64,000 nt of DNA from Streptomyces atratus (GCF_014648655.1 NZ_BMRN01000002.1:62001-126000), one strand, 5' to 3'; shown: positions 17,263-26,735, counted from the first letter of the stretch. Numbers and translations: made by a program. Notes: generated from the sequence alone by a model not told the origin.

Positions 17263-18424
17263 TGGGGAGTGACACGCGGGCGGTGAGCCCGCCGCCGGGG
17301 TTGGGGGTCAAGGTCAGGTCGCCGTGGTGGGCGCGGACGATACCGGCGACGATGGCCAGGCCGAGGCCGTGCCCGCGGCGCGCGGGGTCCTTCTCGGCCA
17401 TGCGTCCGCTGCCGCGCAGGAACGGTTCGGTGAGGTGGTCGACCGTGTCGGGCAGGAGGGGCCCGGTGTTGGTGACGGTCAGGACGGCGCGGCCAGGGTG
17501 TACCGGGTCGGGGCCGGTGGTCAGGGTGAGCGATCCGCCGGTGGGCAGGTTGTGCCGCAGGGCGTTGTGGAGCAGGTTCAGGGCGAGCTGGCGGAGCAGT
17601 ACGCCGTCGCCGGTGGCCGGGGCCGGGTGGATGTCGGCGGAGAGGGTGATGCCTCGTGTCCGGGCTTCCTCGCGGACGAGATCGAGGGCTTCTTCGGCGG
17701 TGTCGGCGAGATCGAGGGGCTGGGTGGTGGGCGGGGTGTGGTCGAGGGCGGAGAGTTGCAGCAGGGCGTCGGTGACCTCGATGCCGCGCTGGTTGGTCTC
17801 GCGCAGCCGGGCCACGAGTCGGGGGTACTCCTGGCCGTCGGGGTCGGCGGTGGCGACGTCGAGCATGGTGCGGTTGATGGCGAGCGGGGTGCGCAGTTCG
17901 TGCGAGGCGTTGGCGGCGAAGCGCTGCTGGGCGTCGAAGGACCGCTGCAGGCGGGCGAGCATGGTGTCGAAGGTGTCGGAGAGATCGGTGAACTCGTCGC
18001 GCGGACCGGTGAGTCCGATGCGGTGGTCCAGGGAGCCGTCGGCCGCCCGCCTGGCAGCTCGGGTGATGTCCTGCAGGGGCCGCAGGACGCGGCCCGCGAT
18101 GAACCAGCCGCCGCCGACCCCGACGAGCGCCAGCAGGAGCAGCGTGAGGCCGGAGGCTTCGAGCAGGTTCTGAAGGATCTCCTGCCGGGAAGGGGCGCCG
18201 CTGTCGTCCCGTGGGTTCGCGGCGGTCAAAGGGTAGTTGGGCACGAAGCGCATGGCCAGGTAGACAACGGCAAGGGTGAACGCGCCCGCGACGACCACGA
18301 ACAGGGCATAAGTGAGGGTGAGCTTCATCCGGGCGGTCAGCCGCCGCGGCCGAATGGGGCGCGCCGGGTCGTCCGCCGCCGGTGCCGCTGCGGTGGCTCG
18401 GTGGGGTGCCGATCGCCGGTTCAC
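17255..18424 (-). CDS. Sensor histidine kinase (VanS/OmpR-partner type)
   Basis: A 389-residue membrane kinase. TM1 spans about 36-60 and TM2 about 92-113, enclosing only a roughly 30-residue extracellular loop. A HAMP domain (RVLRPLQDITRAARRAADG), HisKA domain with phospho-acceptor His175 (NASHELRTPL) and an HATPase domain (NLLHNALRHN, RGHGLGLAIV) follow. The GTG start at 18424 overlaps the response regulator stop (GTGA). The short sensor loop is as in VanS-type and other envelope sensors. The divergent genes are a VanY-like carboxypeptidase and a VanJ-like phosphatase, so a cell-wall stress or glycopeptide signal is plausible but not shown. Confidence 0.9.
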   Translation of the reverse strand: MNRRSAPHRATAAAPAADDPARPIRPRRLTARMKLTLTYALFVVVAGAFTLAVVYLAMRFVPNYPLTAANPRDDSGAPSRQEILQNLLEASGLTLLLLALVGVGGGWFIAGRVLRPLQDITRAARRAADGSLDHRIGLTGPRDEFTDLSDTFDTMLARLQRSFDAQQRFAANASHELRTPLAINRTMLDVATADPDGQEYPRLVARLRETNQRGIEVTDALLQLSALDHTPPTTQPLDLADTAEEALDLVREEARTRGITLSADIHPAPATGDGVLLRQLALNLLHNALRHNLPTGGSLTLTTGPDPVHPGRAVLTVTNTGPLLPDTVDHLTEPFLRGSGRMAEKDPARRGHGLGLAIVAGIVRAHHGDLTLTPNPGGGLTARVSLPSH

Positions 18425-19098
18425 CGTCCGTGTCCCGCCGGTTCGTCGAGCCGGTATCCGACGCCGGGCACGGTGTGGATGGACCACGGTTCGCCCAGCC
18501 GTTTGCGGAGCGTGGACATGGTGATGCGGACAGCGTTGGTGAACGGGTCGGCGTTCTCGTCCCAGGCCCGCTCCAGCAGTGTCTCCGCGCTGACGACCCC
18601 GCCCCGCGCCGTCATGAGGACTTCCAGGACGGCGAACTGTTTCCTGGTGAGCGCGACGTACTTCCCGTCGCGGAAGACTTCGCGCCGGAACGGGTCCAGC
18701 CGGATTCCGGCGTACTCGAGGACCGGGGGTGTGCTGTCCTTGGGCCGGCGGGCCAGTGAGCGGAGCCGTACGACCAGCTCTTTCAGGTCGAAGGGCTTGG
18801 TCAGGTAGTCGTCGGCGCCGATCTCGAACCCGGTGACCTTCTCGCTGAGGAGGCCCGCCGCCGTCAGCATGAGCACGCGGCAGCCGAGGCGCCGCTGCAC
18901 GATGATCCGGCACACGTCGTCGCCGTGCGTGCCGGGGATGTCGCGGTCGAGTACGACGACGTCGTACTCGTTCACGTCGAGGCGCTCCAGGGCGGTGTCG
19001 CCGTCCCCGGCGATGTCGGAGGCGATGGCCTCAAGCCTCAGACCCGCCTGCACCGCCTCGGCGAGATACGGCTCGTCCTCGACAATCAGCACCCGCAT
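18421..19098 (-). CDS. OmpR/VanR-like response regulator
   Basis: A 225-residue regulator. The receiver domain has acidic residues EDE at 7-9, phospho-acceptor Asp51 (VVLDRDIPG) and Lys near 100 (LTKPFDL). The C-terminal winged helix contains LTRKQFAVLEVL, TNAVRITMSTLRKRLG and VPGVGYRL. The sequence resembles actinobacterial VanR as I recall it. The ATG at 19098 follows GGGAGAGG; an upstream in-frame ATG at 19122 has no ribosome site. It overlaps the kinase gene by four bases and is divergent from the VanY-like gene across about 295 bases. Confidence 0.9.
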   Translation of the reverse strand: MRVLIVEDEPYLAEAVQAGLRLEAIASDIAGDGDTALERLDVNEYDVVVLDRDIPGTHGDDVCRIIVQRRLGCRVLMLTAAGLLSEKVTGFEIGADDYLTKPFDLKELVVRLRSLARRPKDSTPPVLEYAGIRLDPFRREVFRDGKYVALTRKQFAVLEVLMTARGGVVSAETLLERAWDENADPFTNAVRITMSTLRKRLGEPWSIHTVPGVGYRLDEPAGHGR

Positions 19099-19393
19099 GC
19101 GGCCTCTCCCACTCTGTCTCAAACCGGCCGATACCCGACTTCCGGTCCAGCCTACGGCCCTATGAGGGAACGGTGGCGAAGAGTGATTTCCGCACTGCGG
19201 AGGGCTCCTGCCGAGATTCCCGCCGCGAGCCGGACCGGCCGCCGGTCCTGTACCCGGCCATCCCTATTGGAGCGGTCCGGGCCTATCGAAAACGTATCGG
19301 GAAATCGAGACGGCCCGACAACACGGCCCGCCCTTGACTCAAGGCATTACCGAGCGGCACCCGCCGCTGTGTCCGTGATGCCTGGAGGCCGCG

Positions 19394-20059
19394 ATGCACG
19401 ACAACCACGTGGCGAACCGCTCAGCCGCGGCGGCGCGCCGATTCCCCGGCTGGATGATGGCAGGAATCGGCGCATCCCTGGTTCTGATGCTGTCGGCGAT
19501 ATGGGTCGTGACGACCCGGAGCGAACCGGCCGCACGGGCTACCGCACCAGCCGCACGGGCTACCGCACCAGCAGAGCATCCGCCGGGCAGCGGCGGAGCG
19601 CCCGCGGAGGTCCCGGCCGCGGCTGCCGACGACGGTGCCCTGCCGGACGACCGTGAAATCACCCCTTTCGACACCCGGCACACGGCCGTCGCCCGTCTGG
19701 ACAAGCGTCTGCTGAAGGCCGTGCAGGAAGCGGCCCGGGATGCCCGGGACGACGGCATCGAATTCGTGGTCACGTCGGGCTGGCGCAGCAAGGAACACCA
19801 GCAGCGCCTGCTGGAGGAGGGAATCGAGAAGTACGGGAGCCTGGAAAAGGCGCGGGAGTTCGTGAACACCCCGGAGAAGTCGACCCATGTGTCCGGGAAA
19901 GCGGTGGACATCGGTCCCACCGACGCCGACGACTGGCTCATCCGTAACGGCTCCGCCTATGGCCTGTGCCAGGTCTACGCCAACGAGATGTGGCACTTCG
20001 AGTTGCTGACCAGCCCCGGCGGCACCTGCCCCGGCCCCCTGAACAATGCCGCCGGCTGA
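19394..20059 (+). CDS. VanY-like D-alanyl-D-alanine carboxypeptidase (M15B)
   Basis: A 221-residue membrane-anchored peptidase. One N-terminal helix lies at about 22-40. A linker follows with a duplicated RATAPAA motif (21-base direct repeat), then the M15 domain with zinc ligands His165 and Asp172 (STHVSGKAVD) and the catalytic/ligand pair Glu198 and His201 (EMWHFE). It should remove the terminal D-Ala from peptidoglycan stems outside the membrane. Loss of D-Ala-D-Ala lowers glycopeptide binding, which is the VanY role. The ATG follows CTGGAGGCCGC. A VanJ-like gene begins 80 bases downstream. Confidence 0.88.
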   Translation: MHDNHVANRSAAAARRFPGWMMAGIGASLVLMLSAIWVVTTRSEPAARATAPAARATAPAEHPPGSGGAPAEVPAAAADDGALPDDREITPFDTRHTAVARLDKRLLKAVQEAARDARDDGIEFVVTSGWRSKEHQQRLLEEGIEKYGSLEKAREFVNTPEKSTHVSGKAVDIGPTDADDWLIRNGSAYGLCQVYANEMWHFELLTSPGGTCPGPLNNAAG

Positions 20060-20139
20060 CGGGTACGCATCGCCTCGCCCTGAGCCGGCACCGCCGAGCC
20101 GGTCCGCGCCGACCCACCCCCTCCTTTGAAGGACACGGC

Positions 20140-21258
20140 ATGCCCAACCTGCACGAGGACCCACACCCGGATGTGTACATCGGTGGCGGATTCTTCGACC
20201 CCGCCCAGATACCGCCCATCGATTCCGAGCCCGAACAGCAGACCGCTTCCGAGGCAGCACCCGTGCCGGACCGACAAGCCCACGACCGGCCGGACCACAT
20301 GTCGGATCGGCATGGACGTGACTACGGATGGCGCAAGGGCCGGGTTCCGACCGCCCTGGCGGTTATGACGGGGATCGTGCTGGTCGGCCACTCGCTGGTT
20401 CCCAACTCGGTGGGCAATCCGGGCAGCCTGCTCGAAACCCTGCTGCCCTGGACAGGTCTGGCCGTGCCCGTGCTGCTGTCGGCCGCCCTGCTCCGCAGGT
20501 CGGTGCCGGCCGTCGTCGCCACGCTCCTGGTCGCTGCCGTGTGGGCTGCGATGTTCGGGCAGTTGTTTCTCGGCGGTCGGCCGGGTGCCGAGCCGGACCT
20601 GACGGTCGTCACCCACAATGTCGGTGCCGCCAACCCGGACCCTGCCGGGACCGCCCGGACGCTGCTTGCCGCAGACCCCGACCTGGTGGCCCTGGAAGAG
20701 ATCACCGATGACGCGATGCCCGCCTACCAGAAGGTGCTGGGCCGCAGGCTCACGCACTCGGTCCACATCGGCACCGTTGCCCTGTGGAGCCGCTACCCGA
20801 TCGACGACTCGGAGCGCGTCACCATCGACCCCGGCTGGAGCCGCTCCCTGCGCGCCCGGGTCCAGGGGCCGGGCGGCCCGCTCGTCGTCTACGTGGTGCA
20901 CCTGCCCTCCGTCCGGGTCGGCGCCTCCGGATTCACCATCGCACGGCGCGACCGAGTCCTGACCGCGCTCGATCAGGCAGTCGACCAGGAACGGCAGAAG
21001 AAAGTCCTCCTGATGGGCGATCTCAACGGCGCCACCACCGACCGGGGCCTCGCCTCCCTGAACTCCCGGCTGACGTCTGTCCAGGACGAGGCGGGGACCG
21101 GCTTCGGCTTCAGCTGGCCCGCAGCGTTCCCGGTCGCCCGTATCGACCACATCCTCACCCGGGGCGTCACCCCTACCGACGCCTGGACCCTCCCCGCGAC
21201 CAGCAGCGACCACCGGCCCGTCGCCGCCAGGCTGAAGATCAGGTCAGAGCGCCAGTGA
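20140..21258 (+). CDS. VanJ-like membrane endonuclease/exonuclease/phosphatase-fold protein
   Basis: A 372-residue protein with a charged N-terminus (1-70), three membrane helices (about 71-88, 101-118, 121-144) and an EEP-fold domain. Motifs are THNVGAAN (Asn160), DLVALEEI (Glu186/187), GDLNG near residue 302 and SSDHRPV near 358, all metal-phosphatase residues of the family. The same architecture is found in VanJ/StaP, reported to give teicoplanin resistance and to act on undecaprenyl pyrophosphate. The ATG at 20140 follows GAAGGA. It follows the VanY-like gene and its 3' end overlaps the convergent IclR gene by 15 bases. A lipid-carrier role is inferred. Confidence 0.78.
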   Translation: MPNLHEDPHPDVYIGGGFFDPAQIPPIDSEPEQQTASEAAPVPDRQAHDRPDHMSDRHGRDYGWRKGRVPTALAVMTGIVLVGHSLVPNSVGNPGSLLETLLPWTGLAVPVLLSAALLRRSVPAVVATLLVAAVWAAMFGQLFLGGRPGAEPDLTVVTHNVGAANPDPAGTARTLLAADPDLVALEEITDDAMPAYQKVLGRRLTHSVHIGTVALWSRYPIDDSERVTIDPGWSRSLRARVQGPGGPLVVYVVHLPSVRVGASGFTIARRDRVLTALDQAVDQERQKKVLLMGDLNGATTDRGLASLNSRLTSVQDEAGTGFGFSWPAAFPVARIDHILTRGVTPTDAWTLPATSSDHRPVAARLKIRSERQ

Positions 21259-22002
21259 CAGCAGGACCGGCGCCGCCCGCCGATTCAGCGTGGCCGCCGC
21301 CGCGCGCAGGCGATGCGCGTCCTCGACCGGCAGGGACAGTGCCAGGCAACCCGCCGACGACCCGGCCGTCAGCGGTACCGCCGCGCACACCGTGCCGACC
21401 GCGTACTCCTGGAGGTCGAGCACCGGGACCGTCGCCGACTGGCTGTCCAGCTTGGAGAAGAGCACCTTCTCGTTGGTGATCGTCCGCGAGGTGAGCCGGG
21501 CCGTCTTGTGGCGCGACAGGTGGTCGCGGCGGCCGTTCTGGTCGAGCTGGGCCAGCAGGCACTTGCCGACGGCCGAGGCGTGCGCGGAGGAGCGGAAGTC
21601 CACCCACTCGTTGACCGCGGGGGTGCCGGGGCCGTCGGCGTACTGCGTGACGCGGATCTCGCCGTCGACGTACCGGCTGATGTAGACCGCCGCACCGACC
21701 GAATCGCGCAGCTGCGCGAGCATCTGCTGGAGCTTGGTCTCCAGGGCCTGTCTGCGGGCCGCGCCGGAGCCGAGGAGCAGTAGCGAGGAGCCGATGACAT
21801 ACGCGCCGTCGGTGACCTGCTCGACGTACCCCTCGCGGCGCAGCATCAGCAGCAAAGAGGTGAGATGCCCTAGGGGCAGTCCCGTCTCCCGGGAGATCTG
21901 GGTGTCCGGCACGCCGGTGCCGTGCTTGGAGACCGTTTCGAGAACGCGAAGGGCGTACTGCACCGAATGGAACGGCGCGGTCGGTTCGGGCTTCAACGTC
22001 AC
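21244..22002 (-). CDS. IclR-family transcriptional regulator
   Basis: A 252-residue regulator. The N-terminal winged helix (about 8-70) contains HSVQYALRVLETVSKHG and TQISRETGLPLGHLTSLLLML. A C-terminal effector domain (about 85-250) carries DFRSSAHASAVGKCLLAQL and VCAAVPLTAGSSAGCLALSLP. The GTG at 22002 is preceded by GGGGGGAAAC. It lies 3' of and in the same direction as the ehu transporter genes and probably controls them; the effector is unknown. Confidence 0.85.
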   Translation of the reverse strand: MTLKPEPTAPFHSVQYALRVLETVSKHGTGVPDTQISRETGLPLGHLTSLLLMLRREGYVEQVTDGAYVIGSSLLLLGSGAARRQALETKLQQMLAQLRDSVGAAVYISRYVDGEIRVTQYADGPGTPAVNEWVDFRSSAHASAVGKCLLAQLDQNGRRDHLSRHKTARLTSRTITNEKVLFSKLDSQSATVPVLDLQEYAVGTVCAAVPLTAGSSAGCLALSLPVEDAHRLRAAAATLNRRAAPVLLSLAL

Positions 22003-22168
22003 AGTTTCCCCCCACCAGGTTGTGACCGCAGGCTCTGCATCACGATAGCCGCCAAGAGCCCTTTCCGGGGCGGCTGTTGGTGACTTGATGGGGCGTCCCG
22101 ACGCCGTAAGCTGGGGTGCACCCGTATGGCATATGCCAGAGTCATTGGCGTGCGACAAAGTGCCGAGG

Positions 22169-23020
22169 TCACAGCACTGCGGTGAGGAACTCGCGCGTAC
22201 GTTCGTGTGCGGGATCCGTGAAGATTTTTTCCGGTGATCCAGACTCGATCACACGTCCAGCGTCGAACATCAGTACCGTTTCTGAGACGTCCCGTGCGAA
22301 GTTCATCTCGTGGGTCACGCAGAGCATGGTGATGTCGGTGTTCCTGGCGATGTCGCTCAGCAGCTCCAGTACGCCCGCCACCAGTTCCGGGTCGAGTGCG
22401 GACGTCACCTCGTCCAGCAGCAGGATCTCCGGCTGCATCGCCAGCGCTCGGGCGATCGCCACCCGTTGCTGCTGGCCGCCGGAGAGCTGGGAGGGGTGTG
22501 CGTCGGTCTTCCCCGAGAGTCCCACCAGATCGAGCAGCTCACGGGCGCGGGTCTCCGCCTCGTCGCGGCCCATGCCCAGCACACTGACCGGGGCCTCGGT
22601 GATGTTCTGGAGCACCTTCATATGGGGGAAGAGGTTGAACTGCTGGAAGACCATGCCGATCTTCTTCCGGGCCTTGCGCAGATGCTTCTCCGTCGCCGGC
22701 CTCAGTGAGCCGTCGGGCGCCCTGGTGTGGGACAGCGGGTCGCCGTCCACCCAGATCACTCCGTCGCTGACCTTCTCCAGCGTCATCAGCAGCCGCAGGA
22801 TGGTGGTCTTGCCCGAGCCGCTCGGCCCGATCAGGGTGACGTTTTCGCCGCGCCGTACCGAGAAGTCCAGCCCGTCGAGGACGACATGGTCGCCGTACCG
22901 CTTCACGACGTTGTCGAAGCGGACCAGCGGACGGCCGGTCTGCGACGTGGCGGGGACCGGGGCGATGTCCACGGCCGCCGCGGCCGCCGTCTTCTGCAGG
23001 GGGAGGGGTTCAGTGGCCAA
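22169..23020 (-). CDS. ehuA: Polar amino acid/ectoine ABC transporter ATPase (EhuA-like)
   Basis: A 283-residue ABC ATPase. Walker A is GPSGSGKTT, the Q-loop is FQQFNLFPHM, the signature is LSGGQQQRVAIARAL, Walker B is ILLLDEVTSALDPE and the H-loop is VTHEM. This is the glutamine/polar amino acid type used by ectoine importers. The start is TTG at 23020 with GGAGAAG eight bases upstream, overlapping the ehuD stop by 11 bases; a GTG at 22972 is an alternative. It is the last gene of the transporter operon. Confidence 0.85.
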   Translation of the reverse strand: MATEPLPLQKTAAAAAVDIAPVPATSQTGRPLVRFDNVVKRYGDHVVLDGLDFSVRRGENVTLIGPSGSGKTTILRLLMTLEKVSDGVIWVDGDPLSHTRAPDGSLRPATEKHLRKARKKIGMVFQQFNLFPHMKVLQNITEAPVSVLGMGRDEAETRARELLDLVGLSGKTDAHPSQLSGGQQQRVAIARALAMQPEILLLDEVTSALDPELVAGVLELLSDIARNTDITMLCVTHEMNFARDVSETVLMFDAGRVIESGSPEKIFTDPAHERTREFLTAVL

Positions 23021-23651
23021 GACGCTTCTCCAGCTTTCTCATCAGCAGCGAGGTGGGGTAGCTCGCGACCAGGAAGACCAGCCCGGCGAGCGTGAATGCC
23101 TCGGTGTAGGCGAAGTGATCGGCGCCGTACTTCCGGGCCTCGAAGACCATTTCCTGCACCGTGATCACGGCGAGGAACGGGGTCTCCTTGAACATCGAGA
23201 TCGCGTAGTTGCCGAGGGCGGGCAGCACATTGCGCACCGCCTGCGGCAGGATCACGGCCTGCCAGGTCCGCCGCGGGGAGAGCGAGAGCGCCCGGCAGGC
23301 CTCCCACTGGCCCTTCGGTACACCGTCGATCCCGGCGCGGTACACCTCGGAGGTGTACGTGGAGTAGTGGATGCCCAGCACCACGATGCCGATCGTCAGC
23401 GGCTCAACGAAGGTGAACAGGGCGGCCGCGCCGACCAGTTGGACGAGCAGCGGGGTGGAGCGGATGAACTCCATCACGACCCGCACCGGCACCGTCACGA
23501 ACCGGCTCGGGGCCCGTCCGGCGATTGCGATGGCGAGCCCGAGGACCGCGGCGACGAGCGTGCCGAGCACGGTCGCGAGCAGCGTGACCTCGAAACCTTC
23601 GAGTACCAGGGGAAGGGCGTCCCGGGCGGCGCTCCAGTCGAAGCCGTTCAC
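23010..23651 (-). CDS. ehuD: Amino acid/ectoine ABC permease (EhuD-like)
   Basis: A 213-residue inner-membrane permease of the HisMQ type with about five helices. The EAA loop is YRAGIDGVPKGQWEACRALSLS, followed by RTWQAVILPQAVRNVLPALGN. It pairs with EhuC as a heterodimeric channel. The GTG start at 23651 overlaps the ehuC stop (GTGA). Confidence 0.85.
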   Translation of the reverse strand: MNGFDWSAARDALPLVLEGFEVTLLATVLGTLVAAVLGLAIAIAGRAPSRFVTVPVRVVMEFIRSTPLLVQLVGAAALFTFVEPLTIGIVVLGIHYSTYTSEVYRAGIDGVPKGQWEACRALSLSPRRTWQAVILPQAVRNVLPALGNYAISMFKETPFLAVITVQEMVFEARKYGADHFAYTEAFTLAGLVFLVASYPTSLLMRKLEKRLGH

Positions 23652-24388
23652 CGGGCACCTCCGGCCGTCGATGCGACGGCTTCCGCGGCGCTGCGGCCGC
23701 GCAGCAACGAGCCCGCACCGGTCTGCAGACCGAGTCGCCGTTTGGCGCTCCGCTCCAGCAGATTCATCAGCAGGGTCAGCGCGTAGGCCAGGACGAAGTA
23801 GGTGACCAGCAGGGTCATGTATGCCGTGAGCGTCTCACCGGTACGGTCGCGCAGCTGCTGGATCACGGTCATCAGGTCGGCCGCGGAGATCAGCCACAGC
23901 AGCGGGGTGCACTTCAGCAGCTGGATCAGCAGATTGGTGAAGGACGGGATCATCTGCACCCAGGCCTGCGGAAGGATCACCTTCCGCATCCGGCGCAGCG
24001 GCGTCATGTTCAGCGCGACGGCCGCCTCGTACTGGGCGCGCGGTACGGAGTTGACCGCCCCGCGCACCACCTCGGAGCCGTACGCACCGTAGTTGAGTCC
24101 GAAGGCGACGACACCGCAGAGCAGCGGCGTCAGTTCGTACCCCGTCAGCGGCGGCATCGCGTAGTGGAGCCAGAACAGCTGGATGTAGAGCGAGGTGCCG
24201 CGGAAGAACTCCACGACCACGCGTGAGACACCGCGCAGCACCAGCAGCCGGCTGACCGACATCAGACCGAGGACGAACGACAGGAGCAGGGCGAGCAGCG
24301 CGCCCAGGACGGTGGCCTGGAGGGTCACCCACAGCCCCGAGCGCAACTGCGGCAGATCGTCGAAGAAGGCGGAGAAGAAATCACTCAT
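23648..24388 (-). CDS. ehuC: Amino acid/ectoine ABC permease (EhuC-like)
   Basis: A 246-residue HisMQ-type permease with five helices and an EAA loop (RGAVNSVPRAQYEAAVALNMT followed by RMRKVILPQAWVQMIPSF). The C-terminal tail is about 30 residues longer than in EhuD. The ATG at 24388 lies 20 bases after the ehuB stop. The operon is ehuB-ehuC-ehuD-ehuA on the minus strand. Confidence 0.85.
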   Translation of the reverse strand: MSDFFSAFFDDLPQLRSGLWVTLQATVLGALLALLLSFVLGLMSVSRLLVLRGVSRVVVEFFRGTSLYIQLFWLHYAMPPLTGYELTPLLCGVVAFGLNYGAYGSEVVRGAVNSVPRAQYEAAVALNMTPLRRMRKVILPQAWVQMIPSFTNLLIQLLKCTPLLWLISAADLMTVIQQLRDRTGETLTAYMTLLVTYFVLAYALTLLMNLLERSAKRRLGLQTGAGSLLRGRSAAEAVASTAGGAR

Positions 24389-24407
24389 GCGGTGCGTTCC
24401 GTCCCCG

Positions 24408-25310
24408 TCAGCCCTTGCACAGATCGGCCGTCTTCAGGGTGGCCGGCGGGAGCTCGGTGGCCCCGAATCCGTACTCCCCGAGCAGGCCCACATAACGCGA
24501 ACTGTCCGAGACGATCTTCTTCAGCTCGCGGTTGAAGGCGTCCCGCAGATCCTCGTTGCCCTTGCGGAAGACGGCACCGCCGGGGCTGTACTGCTTCTTG
24601 CCGTCGAGCTCCGGCAGGAAGGCCTCGGTGACCTCGGTGTCGGGGTTCGTCTTCGCGAGCAGGCGCAGCGAGATGCCGGTGAGCAGGAACGCGTCGATCC
24701 GGCCGCCCTTGACCGCGTCGGCGCCGTCCTGCGGCTTCTGCAGCGACTTGATCCTGTCCTTGGAGATGCCGGCACCCTCGGCGTACGAGCCCTCGACGGC
24801 ACCCGACATCACGCCGACGGTGATCCCGGCGGCCTTCGCCGATGCCAGGTCGGTGACCTTCTTCGGATTGCCCTTCTTCACCATCAGTGCGGTCGGCGAG
24901 ATGAACTCGGGCTCGGAGAAGATGGCATTGGCGCAGCGCTGCGGAGTGATCGCCATGCCGGCGCTGACCACGTCGTACTTGCCCGCCTGCAGCCCGGGAA
25001 TCAGACCGTCCCACTCGGAGAGCGTGGGCTTCAGTTCGTCGACGCCGAGCGCCTTGAAGATCTCCCGGTGCAGGGTGGGCGCCTCGCCCTTGAGCTGCCT
25101 GCCCTCCAGATAGCCGTACGGGGCCTCATTGGCGTACGCGACCCGGACGAAGCCCTGCTTGCGGAGCTTGTCGAGCGCCCCCGCGCCGTCCGCGGAACCG
25201 GCGTCGGTCCTGCTGCACGCGGAGAGCAGACCGGGAACGACGAGCAGGCCACCCACGGCCGCCGATCGGTTGAGAAAGCCCCGGCGGGACAGGTTCGGGA
25301 AGTCAGCCAT
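24408..25310 (-). CDS. ehuB: Ectoine/hydroxyectoine-type binding lipoprotein (EhuB-like)
   Basis: A 300-residue family 3 solute-binding protein. The N-terminus has a twin-arginine-like motif (SRRGFLNR) plus a lipobox LSAC, so export may be by Tat with lipidation. Ligand-domain motifs are RVAYANEAPYGY, LSEWDGLIPGLQAGKYDVVSAG and ITPQRCANAIFSEPEF, which resemble EhuB. The ligand call rests on this and on the neighbouring EutA-like gene. The ATG at 25310 is chosen over an in-frame TTG nine bases upstream. Confidence 0.78.
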   Translation of the reverse strand: MADFPNLSRRGFLNRSAAVGGLLVVPGLLSACSRTDAGSADGAGALDKLRKQGFVRVAYANEAPYGYLEGRQLKGEAPTLHREIFKALGVDELKPTLSEWDGLIPGLQAGKYDVVSAGMAITPQRCANAIFSEPEFISPTALMVKKGNPKKVTDLASAKAAGITVGVMSGAVEGSYAEGAGISKDRIKSLQKPQDGADAVKGGRIDAFLLTGISLRLLAKTNPDTEVTEAFLPELDGKKQYSPGGAVFRKGNEDLRDAFNRELKKIVSDSSRYVGLLGEYGFGATELPPATLKTADLCKG

Positions 25311-25566
25311 GGTTCGCAATCTCCTGGAGCGGTCGAACAGTCCGGACAGGAGGTGCGCCTGCCCGATCCCGTACGTCTATGCAGGAAGAGGCCTCCTGTG
25401 ATCGAACGGTGACCGGAGCGCGACCTTCCCGTGTCCAGTCGCGGGCGGAGTGCGAAGGCCGGTGCGCAGTGCGTATTGCCCTACGTGGAAAGCTCCATGA
25501 CTGACCGTCATGCGGAAACGTCCGTGAGGGGCGGGTGAAGTGACCGGCGGGCCGGGCCCGTTGAGG

Positions 25567-26526
25567 TCACTCGCTCCGGTCCCGGGCGGGGACGTACCCG
25601 CGCTGCTTGTCCACCACGTTCGGCAACGGCTCTCCCGCCGACCAGAGTTCGTACATCTCCACGAACTGCTCGCCCAGCCGGTCCCGCCAGCCCGCCGTGT
25701 CACCGCTCATGTGCGGCGACACGATCAGGTCCGGTACGCCCCAGAGCGGGCTCTGCGGCCCGAGCGGCTCCTGCTCGAACACATCGAGCGCCGCGCCCGC
25801 GATCCAGCGCTTGCGCAGTGCGGCGACCAGGTCGTCCTCGACGACCAGCGGGCCGCGCCCCACATTGATGAATCGGGCCGACGGCTGCATCAGCCCGAAG
25901 AACCGCGCGTCGAACATGCCACGGGTCGACTCCGTCAGCGGAGCCGCGCAGATCACCCAGTCGGCCATGGAGGCCAGCCGGTCCAGCTCTGCCACGCCGT
26001 GGATGGTGCGCCGCGCCCGGCGTCCCACGAGCGCCACCTGGACCCCGAGGGCGATCAGCAGCCGGGTGATCTCCCGCCCGATCGGGCCCGCGCCGACGAC
26101 CACCGCACGGCTGCCCGCGACCTGCGCGCTCTCCCTGTGGCGCCACAGCCGCCGGTGCTGGAGCTCCAGAGTGCCCGGGAGATCCTTGGCGAACGCCAGC
26201 ACCAGGCCCGTCACATACTCGGCGATCGGCCGCTCGAAGATGCCGCGCGCATTGGTCACCACCGTGTCGGAGGCCGCCAGCTCCGGGCAGAGCAACCGGT
26301 CCACGCCCGCGCTCGCCGTATGCACCCATGCCGGGCGCGGTCCGTCACCGGGCCAGGCGGCCCGTACCGCGTCGGAGGTGAAGTCCCACACCAGCAGGAC
26401 GTCGGCCAACGGGAGCTGTGCGGCGAGTCCGGCCTCGTCCGTATAGCGGACGGAGGCCCGGCCGGTTAGCCGGCCGAGACGCGGCGACGGGTCGGTGTCC
26501 AGGACGAGCAGGGTGGGCTCTGACAT
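25567..26526 (-). CDS. D-isomer-specific 2-hydroxyacid dehydrogenase
   Basis: A 319-residue NAD(P)-dependent dehydrogenase. The Rossmann motif is VVVGAGPIGREITRLL. Catalytic residues are Arg in NVGRGPLVVEDDL, Glu in DVFEQEPL and His in IVSPHMSGDT, all standard for the family. The substrate is unknown; family members reduce glyoxylate, hydroxypyruvate or similar keto acids. The ATG at 26526 has a weak ribosome site; an upstream in-frame start at 26598 adds a segment unlike the family. It follows the same direction as the ehu genes, 256 bases upstream of ehuB. Confidence 0.85.
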   Translation of the reverse strand: MSEPTLLVLDTDPSPRLGRLTGRASVRYTDEAGLAAQLPLADVLLVWDFTSDAVRAAWPGDGPRPAWVHTASAGVDRLLCPELAASDTVVTNARGIFERPIAEYVTGLVLAFAKDLPGTLELQHRRLWRHRESAQVAGSRAVVVGAGPIGREITRLLIALGVQVALVGRRARRTIHGVAELDRLASMADWVICAAPLTESTRGMFDARFFGLMQPSARFINVGRGPLVVEDDLVAALRKRWIAGAALDVFEQEPLGPQSPLWGVPDLIVSPHMSGDTAGWRDRLGEQFVEMYELWSAGEPLPNVVDKQRGYVPARDRSE

Positions 26527-26735
26527 GAGAGACGGTCGCTCCGCTGCCTCTGAGATGCACGGATTGACCACGCTCGCACCCCCGCCCGGCTTCGTCAACA
26601 GGTCGCAGTGGGGGTGGCGACGGATGGGGGAATACTGGGGAGGGACGGGCGAAAACGGCCACGGGCAGGGCGTACCCGGCCCCGCCCGGCCCCCGAGTGC
26701 CCGTCCAGGAACCCGCAGGAACAGGAAGGGTGGAC

